Source: Mucilaginibacter xinganensis (GTDB lineage Bacteria; Bacteroidota; Bacteroidia; Sphingobacteriales; Sphingobacteriaceae). From it: a DNA stretch of 64,000 nucleotides. A program made the translations under genes and the position numbers. Numbering within the stretch: position 1 is the stretch's first letter; each line of letters starts with the position of its first letter. Below the pieces are notes generated by a model. It did no database searches, had not been told where the DNA came from, and saw only the letters and a program-made list of their open reading frames with translations. This document shows, piece after piece, positions 45,301-53,500 of the stretch. The DNA lies in the NCBI GenBank assembly GCA_026225055.1, contig JAMFSA010000254.1, forward strand, positions 1 to 64,000. Reading direction: 5' to 3'.

Positions 45301-45698
45301 AACCGGACTGCCGCCTGCGGCGCTTGACCAGTGCCCGCTTCCGTTTGTTTAATTACGATAGCCTTTTCATAAAGCGTGAATGTTAAGGGTAAGCCTTTGA
45401 GACATGCGGCCATAACTTCATTTAAGCCTGCATGATCAAAATTTGCATTGACGCTTTGATTTGCATCTAGCTTATCCGGCTGATACAGGACATCATAACC
45501 GGTTTGCTTTTTAATTTCTTTAAAGATGCGTTTGATGGTAATGTTTTTTTTGTTCAAGACCAATACCTGGGCCGAGGTAGAGGCGCTTACCTGGAATATG
45601 GACAGGATCAATAAAATAATTGTCAGCTTCATTACCAGCAGGGGATTAGTTGCGCGGCATTTTGGCCAGCGCAATGGATTAGTATAAATTTTATACAT
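42324..45698 (-). CDS. SusC/RagA-type TonB-dependent transporter with STN domain
   Basis: Outer-membrane active transporter, 1124 residues. Signal peptide after an N-terminal extension (MKLTIILLILSIFQVSAS). An STN domain (about 50-118) signals to the FecR protein; then a carboxypeptidase-regulatory-like beta domain (VTGKVVDTTGAPLPGATV, about 130-215), plug domain (DVVVVGYGTVKRGDMIG, LVDGIPANSF, KDASTAAIYGSRAANGVI) and the beta barrel ending LSNYTLGVNFSL. The STN domain plus the upstream FecR/ECF pair form a trans-envelope signalling system. Ligand is unknown, probably sulfated. Confidence 0.95.
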   Translation of the reverse strand: MYKIYTNPLRWPKCRATNPLLVMKLTIILLILSIFQVSASTSAQVLVLNKKNITIKRIFKEIKKQTGYDVLYQPDKLDANQSVNANFDHAGLNEVMAACLKGLPLTFTLYEKAIVIKQTEAGTGQAPQAAVRLITVTGKVVDTTGAPLPGATVRIKDSNQQGTVTDGNGIFSLKNVAENATLQVSFIGYAAREVKIKSADNLTIVLKSADNNLTDVVVVGYGTVKRGDMIGSVAQVNAKDINNRTTASLSNALTGQLAGVNITQTSGQPGADGANIQIRGLGSYGASPAPLILVDGIPANSFNEINPSEVESVSVLKDASTAAIYGSRAANGVILVTTKSGKNTDNKLHIDYNGYVGVQKPTDPPQFAGAAEYATLMNIAQPGSYTSAQIAQFAAGNPNTDWIKMIIKNSTLQTAHNLSFSNNTQSTQYMLAFGYLDQDGIVAKNNFQRYNVRLNMTNHIFKNLTLTTRLSGAQYTEKEPAMPATLQSADGLPTMISQLIRTPTVIPIYTSPGQFSTGVNNGTPYTYFNNESFANDLQTDLLINERLDYKIIPDLTVSVIGAYTQLTENNQRFNANQVLTNTVTLGPGTFAQYNNSDPYKTLQELIEYKKDFKKHHFDILLGHTYEYQQYNYLYASRGNYYSNTLTQLQAGDPSTETNTGYSSVYTLDSYFGRLGYNYANKYLIEGDIRDDGSSKFPTNLRYAVFPAVAVGWRISQENFLKDRFTWLNDLKLKASYGVLGNQNLYPSSSTDAQAYPYQSVLNTGYNYPFGGALSSGAQLTTLTDPNLHWESTRTEDLGLETTLFNDLTVTATYYDRYTYNILTAPTGSVSTVLGYTPGVTNSGKLSNKGFEFTANFKNHFGPVGYNITGNFSILNEKVIDLGVGDVLQPSGLISNGSQVVGYPLNAFYGYKTAGLFTSTAEIAKYPNETAVNPSPQPGDIRYVDRNGDGKITTADETYLGSSIPKYSYGLNLNINYKNFDLAIVGQGVGDVVNQLTGYMGWAFYQNGNVPQFVADNYWSPANNNANAKYPRLQVISNAGNGNTASSNFYLYNASYFKIRNLQIGYSFPSAMITKIGVKALRVSLGAQNLFTFTKFPKGNDPELSNSGGYYPNLSNYTLGVNFSL

Positions 45699-45763
45699 TT
45701 GTTTATCTGTTTGAATTTTAAATGGTTTTCAACACACTGTGTGGATTTGATCGGATAACTTAG

Positions 45764-45788
45764 TCAGGAGTGTTGCAAGCGCTCCTGA
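45764..45788. other. Stem-loop between fecR and susC genes (locus 1)
   Basis: A 9-bp stem TCAGGAGTG (45764-45772)/CGCTCCTGA (45780-45788) with one G-T pair and a 7-nt loop. It lies in the fecR-susC gap of the minus-strand operon, where it could separate regulator and transporter expression. The T-run is on the plus side, so it would terminate plus-strand transcripts best. Confidence 0.5.
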
Positions 45789-45867
45789 TTTTTTATCTTT
45801 TATCCTTCTGATTTTTTCTGTATTCTTTTTTCTATATTTTTGTCATAAGTTGCTAATTAATTTATTA

Positions 45868-47028
45868 TCAATGTGTAACTACTATTTTGTCGCCCTCCGT
45901 ATGGAAATGTGCCGCGTTGGTTAATTCCAGGGTCTTGATCACCTGCGAAACAAGGGTGTACCTGGATATGGTGCCGCTAAAAAGCTGGTTTTTTAATGAA
46001 CTATCCGTATACTGCACCCTGATATCGTACCAGCGCGAAATTTTTCGCATAATACTCTCAAGGGTTTCATTGTCAAACAAAAAATAACCGTTTTTCCAGG
46101 CGACGGCATCATCTGTATCAACCTCATGTACGCTTAAACCGATTTGATTAACAATGGCTTGCTGCCCGGGAACGATGGTAATGGCTTTGTGATCAGTTGT
46201 AAGAGTTACTTTTACCGACCCTTCTAGCAATGTGGTGGCCGTTACGGGTTCATCTTTGTATGCATTTACATTAAAATGGGTGCCTAACACCTGGATTTCC
46301 TGTTGTAGCGTCCTCACCTTAAATGGCATAGCCTTATTATGGGTAACCTCGAAGTAACCCTCACCGGTCAGTTCAACCTCACGGCTTTTGCCTGCAAATG
46401 TCACCGGGTAGGTTAACGAGGAGGCTGCGTTGAGCCATACATGAGAACCATCCGGCAAAACCACCTGGTATTGTTCTCCGTTGGCGGTTGTTAAGGTATT
46501 TTTTTGCGATGGGTCGGCTGCGGTGCCCTCGTCGGGGCGGATAGTGTAAACCAATACATTGTTTTTGGTTTTGCTGATGGTTATTCCGGATTGGCCGACT
46601 AATTTTCCATTAGCTGCACCGCGTAAAACTATTTTTTTGCCATTAGCAAGGGTAAGGGTGGCCTGATCTTTACCGGGATGGATATCATTAACCTGATTTT
46701 TGACAATTTGCGGGGGCTGGCGTTTATGGATCAGGAAATAACTGCCTATAGACAAAAATAGGAGGATGGACGCGGCTGCCGCGTAGCGTTGGATTTTAAA
46801 AACTTTGATGTTTTGAACAGGCGTGACACCCTGGTTGTCAATTTGATGGATGATTTGAGAAAAAAGGGCTTGACGAACATCCTCCCGATCCCCCATGGCT
46901 GTTTCATCCCAGTTTAATGGTTTGTCTTGATAAATCTGATAAACTTCCATCAGCATAGCCGTTTCCTCTTCGGAGGCAATGCCCTGAATATATTTATCTA
47001 TTAATAATTCAAACTTTTCCCTGTTCAT
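45868..47028 (-). CDS. FecR-family anti-sigma factor (locus 1)
   Basis: Inner-membrane anti-sigma/co-activator, 386 residues. The cytoplasmic N-terminus (FELLIDKYIQGIASEEETAML) holds the ECF factor. A single membrane segment lies near residues 86-106 (RYAAAASILLFLSIGSYFLI), followed by the periplasmic FecR domain (YQVVLPDGSHVWLNAASSL, REVELTGEGYFEVTH) and a C-terminal DUF4974 domain that contacts the STN domain of SusC. It sits between its ECF gene (90-bp gap) and susC. Confidence 0.93.
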   Translation of the reverse strand: MNREKFELLIDKYIQGIASEEETAMLMEVYQIYQDKPLNWDETAMGDREDVRQALFSQIIHQIDNQGVTPVQNIKVFKIQRYAAAASILLFLSIGSYFLIHKRQPPQIVKNQVNDIHPGKDQATLTLANGKKIVLRGAANGKLVGQSGITISKTKNNVLVYTIRPDEGTAADPSQKNTLTTANGEQYQVVLPDGSHVWLNAASSLTYPVTFAGKSREVELTGEGYFEVTHNKAMPFKVRTLQQEIQVLGTHFNVNAYKDEPVTATTLLEGSVKVTLTTDHKAITIVPGQQAIVNQIGLSVHEVDTDDAVAWKNGYFLFDNETLESIMRKISRWYDIRVQYTDSSLKNQLFSGTISRYTLVSQVIKTLELTNAAHFHTEGDKIVVTH

Positions 47029-47118
47029 AGAAAGTATTTAGTGTATGTAACTTAAATACCCTATGTACCCCCAAAAAAAAGCAGTAACCGGAAATTAAAT
47101 TGAACGCTTGTCCGGAGA

Positions 47119-47700
47119 TTAGTAGATGAAGAGCAGCAACATAAGCAATAGCAGCACTTTGCCAAATGATATGCGTACTCTCCTAAGAGCGATCGTGAGC
47201 TGATTTTCTACGGTTTTTGGTGATAGCGCTAATCTTTGGGCAATCTCTTTTGTTGACAATTGTTCCATCCGGCTTAAAAGAAAGATTTTTCTGCACTTTT
47301 CAGGAAGCTGAATGATACTTCCTTCCAGTTTTCGATTAAAGTCAATAGAAAGCAACCTGTGCTCTGCATCATTTACGACAGATAATTCTGCAATCTCTTC
47401 AAAAAGGGCCGTCCTTACTTTACCGTTACGAATTTGGTTGAATACCTGGAAACGCACCGCATTATGCAAATAACTGTTTAAATTTACAATATCATTTTCT
47501 TTTCGTTTTAACCATAATTTTACCAGTACCTCTTGTACAGCATCTTGCGACGCCTGACGGTCGCGCAAAATTTTGTATGCAGCTACATATAATTTAGACC
47601 AATATCGATTATAAATCTGTTCAAATGCATCGCGCTTATTTTCCTGAATTAACAGGAGTAGTTCAGCATCGGTTAGCTTGTTTCTTGAATTGATTGACAC
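47119..47700 (-). CDS. ECF sigma factor (locus 1)
   Basis: RNA polymerase sigma-70 factor of the Bacteroidota FecI-like group, 193 residues. Region 2 is FEQIYNRYWSKLYVAAYKIL and ASQDAVQEVLVKLW; region 4 is LPEKCRKIFLLSRMEQLSTK and LALSPKTVENQLTIALRRVR. A hydrophobic C-terminal tail (VLLLLMLLLFIY) is typical of this group. It should direct transcription of the fecR-susC-susD-sulfatase genes once released by FecR. It diverges from the DUF3606 gene across a 470-bp gap. Confidence 0.93.
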   Translation of the reverse strand: MSINSRNKLTDAELLLLIQENKRDAFEQIYNRYWSKLYVAAYKILRDRQASQDAVQEVLVKLWLKRKENDIVNLNSYLHNAVRFQVFNQIRNGKVRTALFEEIAELSVVNDAEHRLLSIDFNRKLEGSIIQLPEKCRKIFLLSRMEQLSTKEIAQRLALSPKTVENQLTIALRRVRISFGKVLLLLMLLLFIY

Positions 47701-47867
47701 GGTTAAAAAATATTGGTACTATCATTATGGTAAAAGACATTGTTTGAGCGCAATTGCATCATCAAGGCTGATAATGCCTCCTTAAATACTAACAACAACA
47801 CAGGCCATTCCAGGTGGAACATCTTTGCGAAGATATCGGAGGTTTTATATTACGGTATTTAATCATC

Positions 47868-47898
47868 TGCATAGTCTATATGCTTTATAGACTATGCA
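47868..47898. promoter_or_regulatory. Perfect 13-bp inverted repeat
   Basis: TGCATAGTCTATA (47868-47880), loop TGCTT, TATAGACTATGCA (47886-47898). It lies about 170 bp upstream of the ECF gene start and 270 bp upstream of the DUF3606 gene, so it is not in terminator position for either. The TAGTCTATA core resembles the second palindrome downstream. Confidence 0.5.
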
Positions 47899-48062
47899 AA
47901 TTTAGTTCTTTATTTATAAATCCAAAATTTATCTTACCATGCAGGGGAAACTTTTATATGAGGCAGATAGAATCAGACTAAATTGGAATCGATTTGGGCC
48001 GGGCCTAAAAACAAGCGTAAGTTTGGTTTCATTTTCATAGGCTATAGAAACACAATAAAAGA

Positions 48063-48086
48063 CTATAATTTCTATAGAATTTATAG
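48063..48086. promoter_or_regulatory. 24-bp near-palindrome overlapping a promoter -33 region
   Basis: CTATAATTTCTATAGAATTTATAG matches its own reverse complement except for one mismatched pair. The centre TTCTATAGAA is perfect. It ends 8 bp before the -7 box at 48095, so it covers the -33 region and would fit a repressor site. Confidence 0.5.
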
Positions 48087-48094
48087 TATTTTAT

Positions 48095-48102
48095 TATATT
48101 TG
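48095..48102 (+). promoter_or_regulatory. Promoter -7 box of the DUF3606 gene
   Basis: TATATTTG matches the Bacteroidota TAnnTTTG consensus exactly. The ATG at 48171 would give a leader of about 60 nt. The -33 element is covered by the palindrome and is not a clear TTG. Confidence 0.45.
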
Positions 48103-48170
48103 TCTTCGAAACGTTAATAATTTATGGAAATACCGCGATAAAGGTCTTGGAGACAAATCGCTTGCATATC

Positions 48171-48344
48171 ATGGATACGAAAACTAAAATACTTACAATC
48201 AATGACGAGATCGACGTTCGCAAACCTGCTGAACTGAGTTATTGGGCAGATAAATTTGAGGTAACCAATGTTAAACTTAAAGCGGCGGTTAACGCGGCAG
48301 GCCCTTCCGTTAAAGCCGTCGAAACCTATCTCAGGAAAAGATAA
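48171..48344 (+). CDS. DUF3606 small protein
   Basis: A 57-residue soluble protein from the ATG at 48171; a TTG at 48147 would add eight residues and is not needed. The pattern INDEIDVRKPAELSYWADKF and GPSVKAVETYLRKR matches the DUF3606 family of short, helical, often stress-linked proteins of unknown function. It has its own promoter and a palindromic site immediately upstream, and sits alone between the two ECF/SusCD loci. Confidence 0.75.
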   Translation: MDTKTKILTINDEIDVRKPAELSYWADKFEVTNVKLKAAVNAAGPSVKAVETYLRKR

Positions 48345-48587
48345 ACGCTTTGCCGCAATTAGCGTAATGGCTCAATTACATTAGGAGGCACCGAAGCCTA
48401 TAACTTCACTACCAAATCAAGCCCCCCAATAAAATTGGAAAAAAAGGAATAGTTAAAATCGCATCTCTGATACATGCATCAATATATAAGCGTAAGAAAT
48501 ATGATTTTTTTAAAGCTAAATGGTTTTAAATTTTTTTTTATTGAATATTAACATGTATTATTCTAAATTTAACATTATAATTTTATT
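48345..48587. other. Intergenic gap upstream of second ECF gene
   Basis: A 243-bp, strongly AT-rich region (long T/A runs at 48500-48585). It probably carries the promoter of the plus-strand ECF gene. I see no gene and no strong hairpin. Confidence 0.4.
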
Positions 48588-49166
48588 ATGATTGCGTACA
48601 GTTCATATTCTGATAATGAATTGGCCGGCTTGCTTAAGGCGGATGACCGCCTGGCGTATGAAGAAATTTACAATCGTTATAAATTTATTTTACATAATCA
48701 CGCGTGGAATAAAATAAGAAATAAAGAAGAAGCGCAGGATGTTTTGCAGGAAGTGTTCGCTAAACTCTGGGATAAACGGTCAACTTTAGATGTTACTAAT
48801 AATTTGTCAGGTTACTTATATGCTTCTGTACGAAACCATATCCTTAATTTAATTGCACGAAAAGGTATTCAGGATCGCTATATTGTTTCTATTCAAAATT
48901 TTTCCGTTGAACAGCAGGTGATTACCGATCACAGGGCAAGAGAAAACCAGTTAAAAGAAATTATTGACAAAGAAATTGCTACGTTGCCGCCACGCATGCG
49001 CGAGGTTTTTGAACTCAGCCGTAAAAAACATCTTACTCATAAAGAAATAGCTTCCCACCTGGGTACAAGCGAAGAAACAGTTAAAAAACAGATTTCAGGA
49101 GCCTTAAAAGTTCTAAGGGTTAAATTAGGGCTACTGGTTTACATCCTTATGTTGATCCATTATTAA
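48588..49166 (+). CDS. ECF sigma factor (locus 2)
   Basis: FecI-like sigma factor of 192 residues. Region 2 pieces: YEEIYNRYKFILHNHAWNKI and AQDVLQEVFAKLWDKRSTL; region 4 pieces: LPPRMREVFELSRKKHLTHK and HLGTSEETVKKQISGALKVL. A short hydrophobic tail (LGLLVYILMLIHY) resembles that of the locus-1 factor. It should activate the fecR-susC-susD and downstream genes to 64000. It mirrors the minus-strand sigma factor, but the two are clearly different proteins and likely respond to different signals. Confidence 0.93.
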   Translation: MIAYSSYSDNELAGLLKADDRLAYEEIYNRYKFILHNHAWNKIRNKEEAQDVLQEVFAKLWDKRSTLDVTNNLSGYLYASVRNHILNLIARKGIQDRYIVSIQNFSVEQQVITDHRARENQLKEIIDKEIATLPPRMREVFELSRKKHLTHKEIASHLGTSEETVKKQISGALKVLRVKLGLLVYILMLIHY

Positions 49167-49211
49167 TAAAATATTAAATTTATTTAATTCGGAATACCCC
49201 CTACAGCTATC

Positions 49212-49224
49212 TAAGTTTGTCTTA
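49212..49224 (+). promoter_or_regulatory. Putative promoter of fecR (locus 2)
   Basis: TAAGTTTG (49212-49219) matches the housekeeping -7 box, and the overlapping GTCTTA (49219-49224) resembles the -10 region seen before FecR genes under ECF control. A CCCCCTA stretch lies about 15-20 bp upstream. The ATG follows at 49256. Which sigma uses it cannot be decided by eye. Confidence 0.35.
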
Positions 49225-49255
49225 CTGTTATAAAGGTTAATTCAACCTAATTATA

Positions 49256-50398
49256 ATGGAAAAGAAAGAAATAGAAGCGATCCTTGATAAGTACAGAGCT
49301 GGAACAGCAAGTGAAGAGGAAATCGCTTTATTGGAAAGTTGGTATCTTGACTTTACACCGCAAGAGACCGGAGCATTGGGTGAAGAAGAGCGCTTGCAAA
49401 CTTTTAACCAGGTTTGGTCCGATCTCGAAAGCACATATATATACCCAAAAACTATAAAGCTTTGGCCGCGCATTGCCGCTGCCGCTTCGGTTATCTTTGC
49501 GTTGTCATTTGGCGGTTATTTCTTACTGCACAAACAACGGGCAGAGCAAACAGCATATTTTAAAAACGACATCCCGCCTGGTCATAATCGTGCTACACTA
49601 ACTTTAGCTAACGGGGAAAAAATAATCCTCACCAAAGGTTTATCCGGTCAATTGGCGCAACAGGCAAGTACACTTATAGGAGTAAACAGTCAAAATGCAA
49701 TAGCTTATACAGTTGCGGGTAAAAATGTTAATAAAACGGTTGATTATAATACGTTATCAACCGCAATAGGCGAACAATCGCCATACCCGCTGGTATTAGC
49801 TGATGGCACCAAAGTTTGGCTCGATGCTAAATCATCTATTACTTTCCCGGTAGCATTTACAGGTAAGGAACGAGAAGTTAAAATTACAGGTGAAGCTTAC
49901 TTTGAAGTTATTCATGACAGCGCGCATCCTTTCAAAGTAGCCGTTAAAGATCAAATAGTTGAAGACATCGGTACGCATTTTAATATCAATGCTTATGATG
50001 ATGAAAATACGGTAAGGACAACGTTGTTAGAGGGGTCTGTAAAAATATCCGTTCCGGCATCTTCATCCGCTTTGATGAAAGATGGGATAATGCTTAACCC
50101 GGGACAGCAGTCTGTAATGAATAATGTTACATTCAATATTGCTAATAGTGATATTGAAAAGGTTATGGCATGGAAAAACGGTTACTTCAGGTTTAATCAT
50201 GACAAAATAGAAGATATTATGCGGGAACTATCCCGATGGTACAATATAGATGTGCAATATAGCGGCACACGCCCCGATGAGAAATTTTATGCAACAATTT
50301 CCAGGAATAGAAATATCAGCGAAGTGCTGGTAATGTTAGAAAACACAAAAGGCGTTCACTTTAAAATTGAAGGAAGGAGAGTTACTGTTATGCAATAA
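49256..50398 (+). CDS. FecR-family anti-sigma factor (locus 2)
   Basis: Inner-membrane anti-sigma protein of 380 residues. Cytoplasmic N-terminus (IEAILDKYRAGTASEEEIALL), membrane segment near residues 66-88 (WPRIAAAASVIFALSFGGYF), periplasmic FecR domain (YPLVLADGTKVWLDAKSSI, REVKITGEAYFEVIHD, and the EDIGTHFNINAY motif) and C-terminal DUF4974 (FRFNHDKIEDIMRELSRWYN). A stem-loop separates it from susC. Confidence 0.93.
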   Translation: MEKKEIEAILDKYRAGTASEEEIALLESWYLDFTPQETGALGEEERLQTFNQVWSDLESTYIYPKTIKLWPRIAAAASVIFALSFGGYFLLHKQRAEQTAYFKNDIPPGHNRATLTLANGEKIILTKGLSGQLAQQASTLIGVNSQNAIAYTVAGKNVNKTVDYNTLSTAIGEQSPYPLVLADGTKVWLDAKSSITFPVAFTGKEREVKITGEAYFEVIHDSAHPFKVAVKDQIVEDIGTHFNINAYDDENTVRTTLLEGSVKISVPASSSALMKDGIMLNPGQQSVMNNVTFNIANSDIEKVMAWKNGYFRFNHDKIEDIMRELSRWYNIDVQYSGTRPDEKFYATISRNRNISEVLVMLENTKGVHFKIEGRRVTVMQ

Positions 50399-50428
50399 AT
50401 TTCGACACAAACAGTAATTCAACAAGAA

Positions 50429-50456
50429 AGCCACCCTGATTGGCGTCGGGATGGCT
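50429..50456 (+). other. Stem-loop between fecR and susC genes (locus 2)
   Basis: Arms AGCCA-C-CCTGA (50429-50439) and TCGGG-A-TGGCT (50446-50456) pair with one mismatch and one G-T pair around a 6-nt loop. There is no T-run. The parallel hairpin in the same gap of locus 1 suggests a shared function, for example attenuation or mRNA processing. Confidence 0.5.
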
Positions 50457-50560
50457 AATGTCGGATTACGTAATAATTAAGCTAAACGATTAAATAACTG
50501 CGAAGTGCCTGCCGCATCTTGAGAAATGAAAAGGCCTTTCGCATTAAACCCAACTTACAA

Positions 50561-53500
50561 ATGTATAATTTTTACTTGAAAATATTTGTACAGCCGCCCG
50601 GCTATGCAGTAAAAAAAATCTTGTTGACTATGAAGCTAACCACACTGCTGTTAATAACGGTTATCTTACATGTAAGTGCAAGTAGTTTTGCTCAAAAGGT
50701 AACTCTATCAGAGAAAAATGCCCCCCTAATTGTTGTTTTTAACCAGATAAGAGCACAAACCGGGTATGATTTCGCTTTTACCGTAACAACGCTGGAGAAT
50801 GCAAAACCAGTGACCATTAATGTGAAAAATGCCGATCTGGATGATGTATTAGAAACTATTTTTGATAACCAGCCCTTAGATTACTTTATTGAAAATAAAT
50901 CTGTTGTCGTATCTAAAAAAAGTCCCTCTTTTCTGGATAATGTTAAGGATAAAGCGGCTAAACTATTCGACTTTTCTACAGGTTTTAATGGCCGGGTTAT
51001 CGATAGTATTGGCCAGCCATTAGCAGGCGCTTCGGTTATTTTAAAAGATACAAAGTACTATACCTTAACAGACAATAAAGGAAACTTTAGTTTTAGTTCT
51101 GTACCACAAGGCAGGTACACCATGGTAGTAACCTATGTAGGTTATGCAAAATTGCAAAAACATATAGAAGTAGATGGTCGGCCATTAAACGCGCTAATAG
51201 TTTTGCATATAGCCTCGTCTTTGCTTGACCAGGTACAGGTAATTGGTTATGGTACAGAATCAAAGCGGTTTAGCGTTGGGTCTGTATATACTGTTGGTGC
51301 CGATGTAATAGAAAAGCAACCGGTAACCAATCCTTTACTTGCGTTGGAAGGGCAAGTTCCGGGGCTGTCTGTTATTGCAATGAATGGTGTGCCCGGTTCA
51401 ACAACATTGTTGCAGGTACGTGGCCAAAACTCATTGGCTACCACTAACCTTAACTTTAAACCTTATGACCAACCTTACTTTATTGTAGACGGTGTTCCTT
51501 TTGCTCCGCAAAATACCAACGTTAGTCAATTAGCCAACCTTGCCCTTGCACAAGAGTTTAGCGGGGGATTAAGCCAGGCAACCGGTATAGGTGCTTTTAA
51601 TGACATTAACCCCAATGATATAGAAAGCATTACTATACTTAAAGATGCGGACGCGACAGCTATATACGGTACAAAGGGTGCTAATGGTGTTATTTTGATA
51701 ACCACAAAAAAAGGAAAAGTTGGTAAAACAACGGTCGACATAAATGTAAACTCACAGTTTAACGAGGTTGCCAGGCCAATACAATTGTTAAATACCCAAC
51801 AATATCTCCAACTAAGAAATGAGGCTTTTACGCTGGATGGGCTTACACCGGGTAACGACCCCAATAATTATTTAAGCTATGCGCCTGATCTGACAATTTA
51901 TGATCAAAACAAATACACAAATTGGCAAAAGACTATTCAGGGAAATTCAACTAATAATACAGATATCCATGCTAGTGTATCCGGCGGGGCTGCTAATAGT
52001 ACTTTCATCGTTTCTGGCGGTTATACACGTTCAGACTACAACTATCCGGGTAGTTTTGCCGACCAGAGATATACATTACACAGCGCTATAACCAGTACTT
52101 CGTCAAATAAAAAATTTAGCCTTACCCTGATCACCGATTATTCATATGATCAAAATAATTCTGCAGGTTTTGGGGGCAGCTCGGATGTAACATTACCCCC
52201 TAATTCACCCGATCAGATAGATGGGAATGGTAATTTGATCTGGAACTATAAAGGAATACCTATATATTCTAATTTTTACGCTACTTTAAAACAACCTTCC
52301 AATCTGCAAACTTTTAATTTGAATAGTTCCTTAAATCTTAACTATGAAATAATAAAGGGTTTAACAATTGGTACCAGCCTGGGCTATAGCCGTAATACAG
52401 GTACAGAACATTCTATATCTCCGTTAGCTGCGCTATACCCATCACCATATAATCAAAGTAGTGCAGCTTTTGGTAATACCTCTGCCCAGGATATTAATAT
52501 TGAGCCGCAGATAAATTATGAAAAAAATCTGGGGAGAGGCGTATTAAGCGCTTTGGTGGGTGGTACCTATGAAAAGAATACAACTGATATGTATCAAGTA
52601 CAGGGTTACAATTATTCAAATGATAATTTCCTCAACTCAATTAATGGGGCCAGCACAACTTCGCCTTATGATCAGCAAGCTCTTTATAAATACGTTGCCT
52701 TGTTTGGCCGCCTAAAATATATTTATGATCAAAAATATATTTTAGAATTTAGTGGCAGGAGGGATGGCTCCAGTAATTTTGGTCCGGGTAAACAGTTCGG
52801 TACCTTTGGTTCTGTAGGCGCTGGCTGGATATTCTCTGAGGTAAAAGCATTTAAAGATGCCCTTCCTTTCGTTAGTTATGGTAAGCTTTCCGGAAGTTAC
52901 GGAACCACTGGTGAGGATGCTTCTCAGGCTTACCAATTCCAGGCATTGTATGGCCCTTACCCATATGGCAACACCACAACTTTCCAGGGTATTAAGCAAA
53001 ATATCCCAATTAACCTATACAATCCCGATTTTCAATGGGCAACAAAAAAATCGATAAATGTATCTGCAGACTTTGGCTTTTTCAATAATCGTTTGTTGTT
53101 AAATGCTACCTATTATAGGGATCGTCAAGGCGATCAACTGGTTGCATATCCATTAGCTGCACAAGCTGGTTTTTCTACCGTGTTTGAAAACCAGGAAGCC
53201 AATGTTCAAAACAAGGGTTTTGAATTTACATTAACATCAACTAACATAAAAAGTAAAAATTTCACCTGGACAAGCAGTTTCAATTTATCATTCAACCGGA
53301 ATAAATTGCTTTCTTTCCCTAACCTGGCATCTTCTTCTTATGCCCAGCAATACGTTATAGGCCAGCCTACTTCTGTTGTATATGGTTACAGGTATAAAGA
53401 TGTGAACCCTACCACCGGGTTGTTTGAATATTACGGAGCTAACGGAAATGTTACTTCCAATCCAAATTATGGAACAGCAGTAACCGGTGGCGACGAAGTG

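Larger units (their letters stand above)
47701..48170. other. 470-bp divergent intergenic region with CTATA-rich palindromes
   Basis: Gap between the minus-strand ECF gene and the plus-strand DUF3606 gene. It contains a 13-bp hairpin (47868-47898), an isolated CTATAG (48042-48047), a 24-bp near-palindrome (48063-48086) and a consensus -7 box (48095-48102). No convincing gene is present. Confidence 0.6.
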
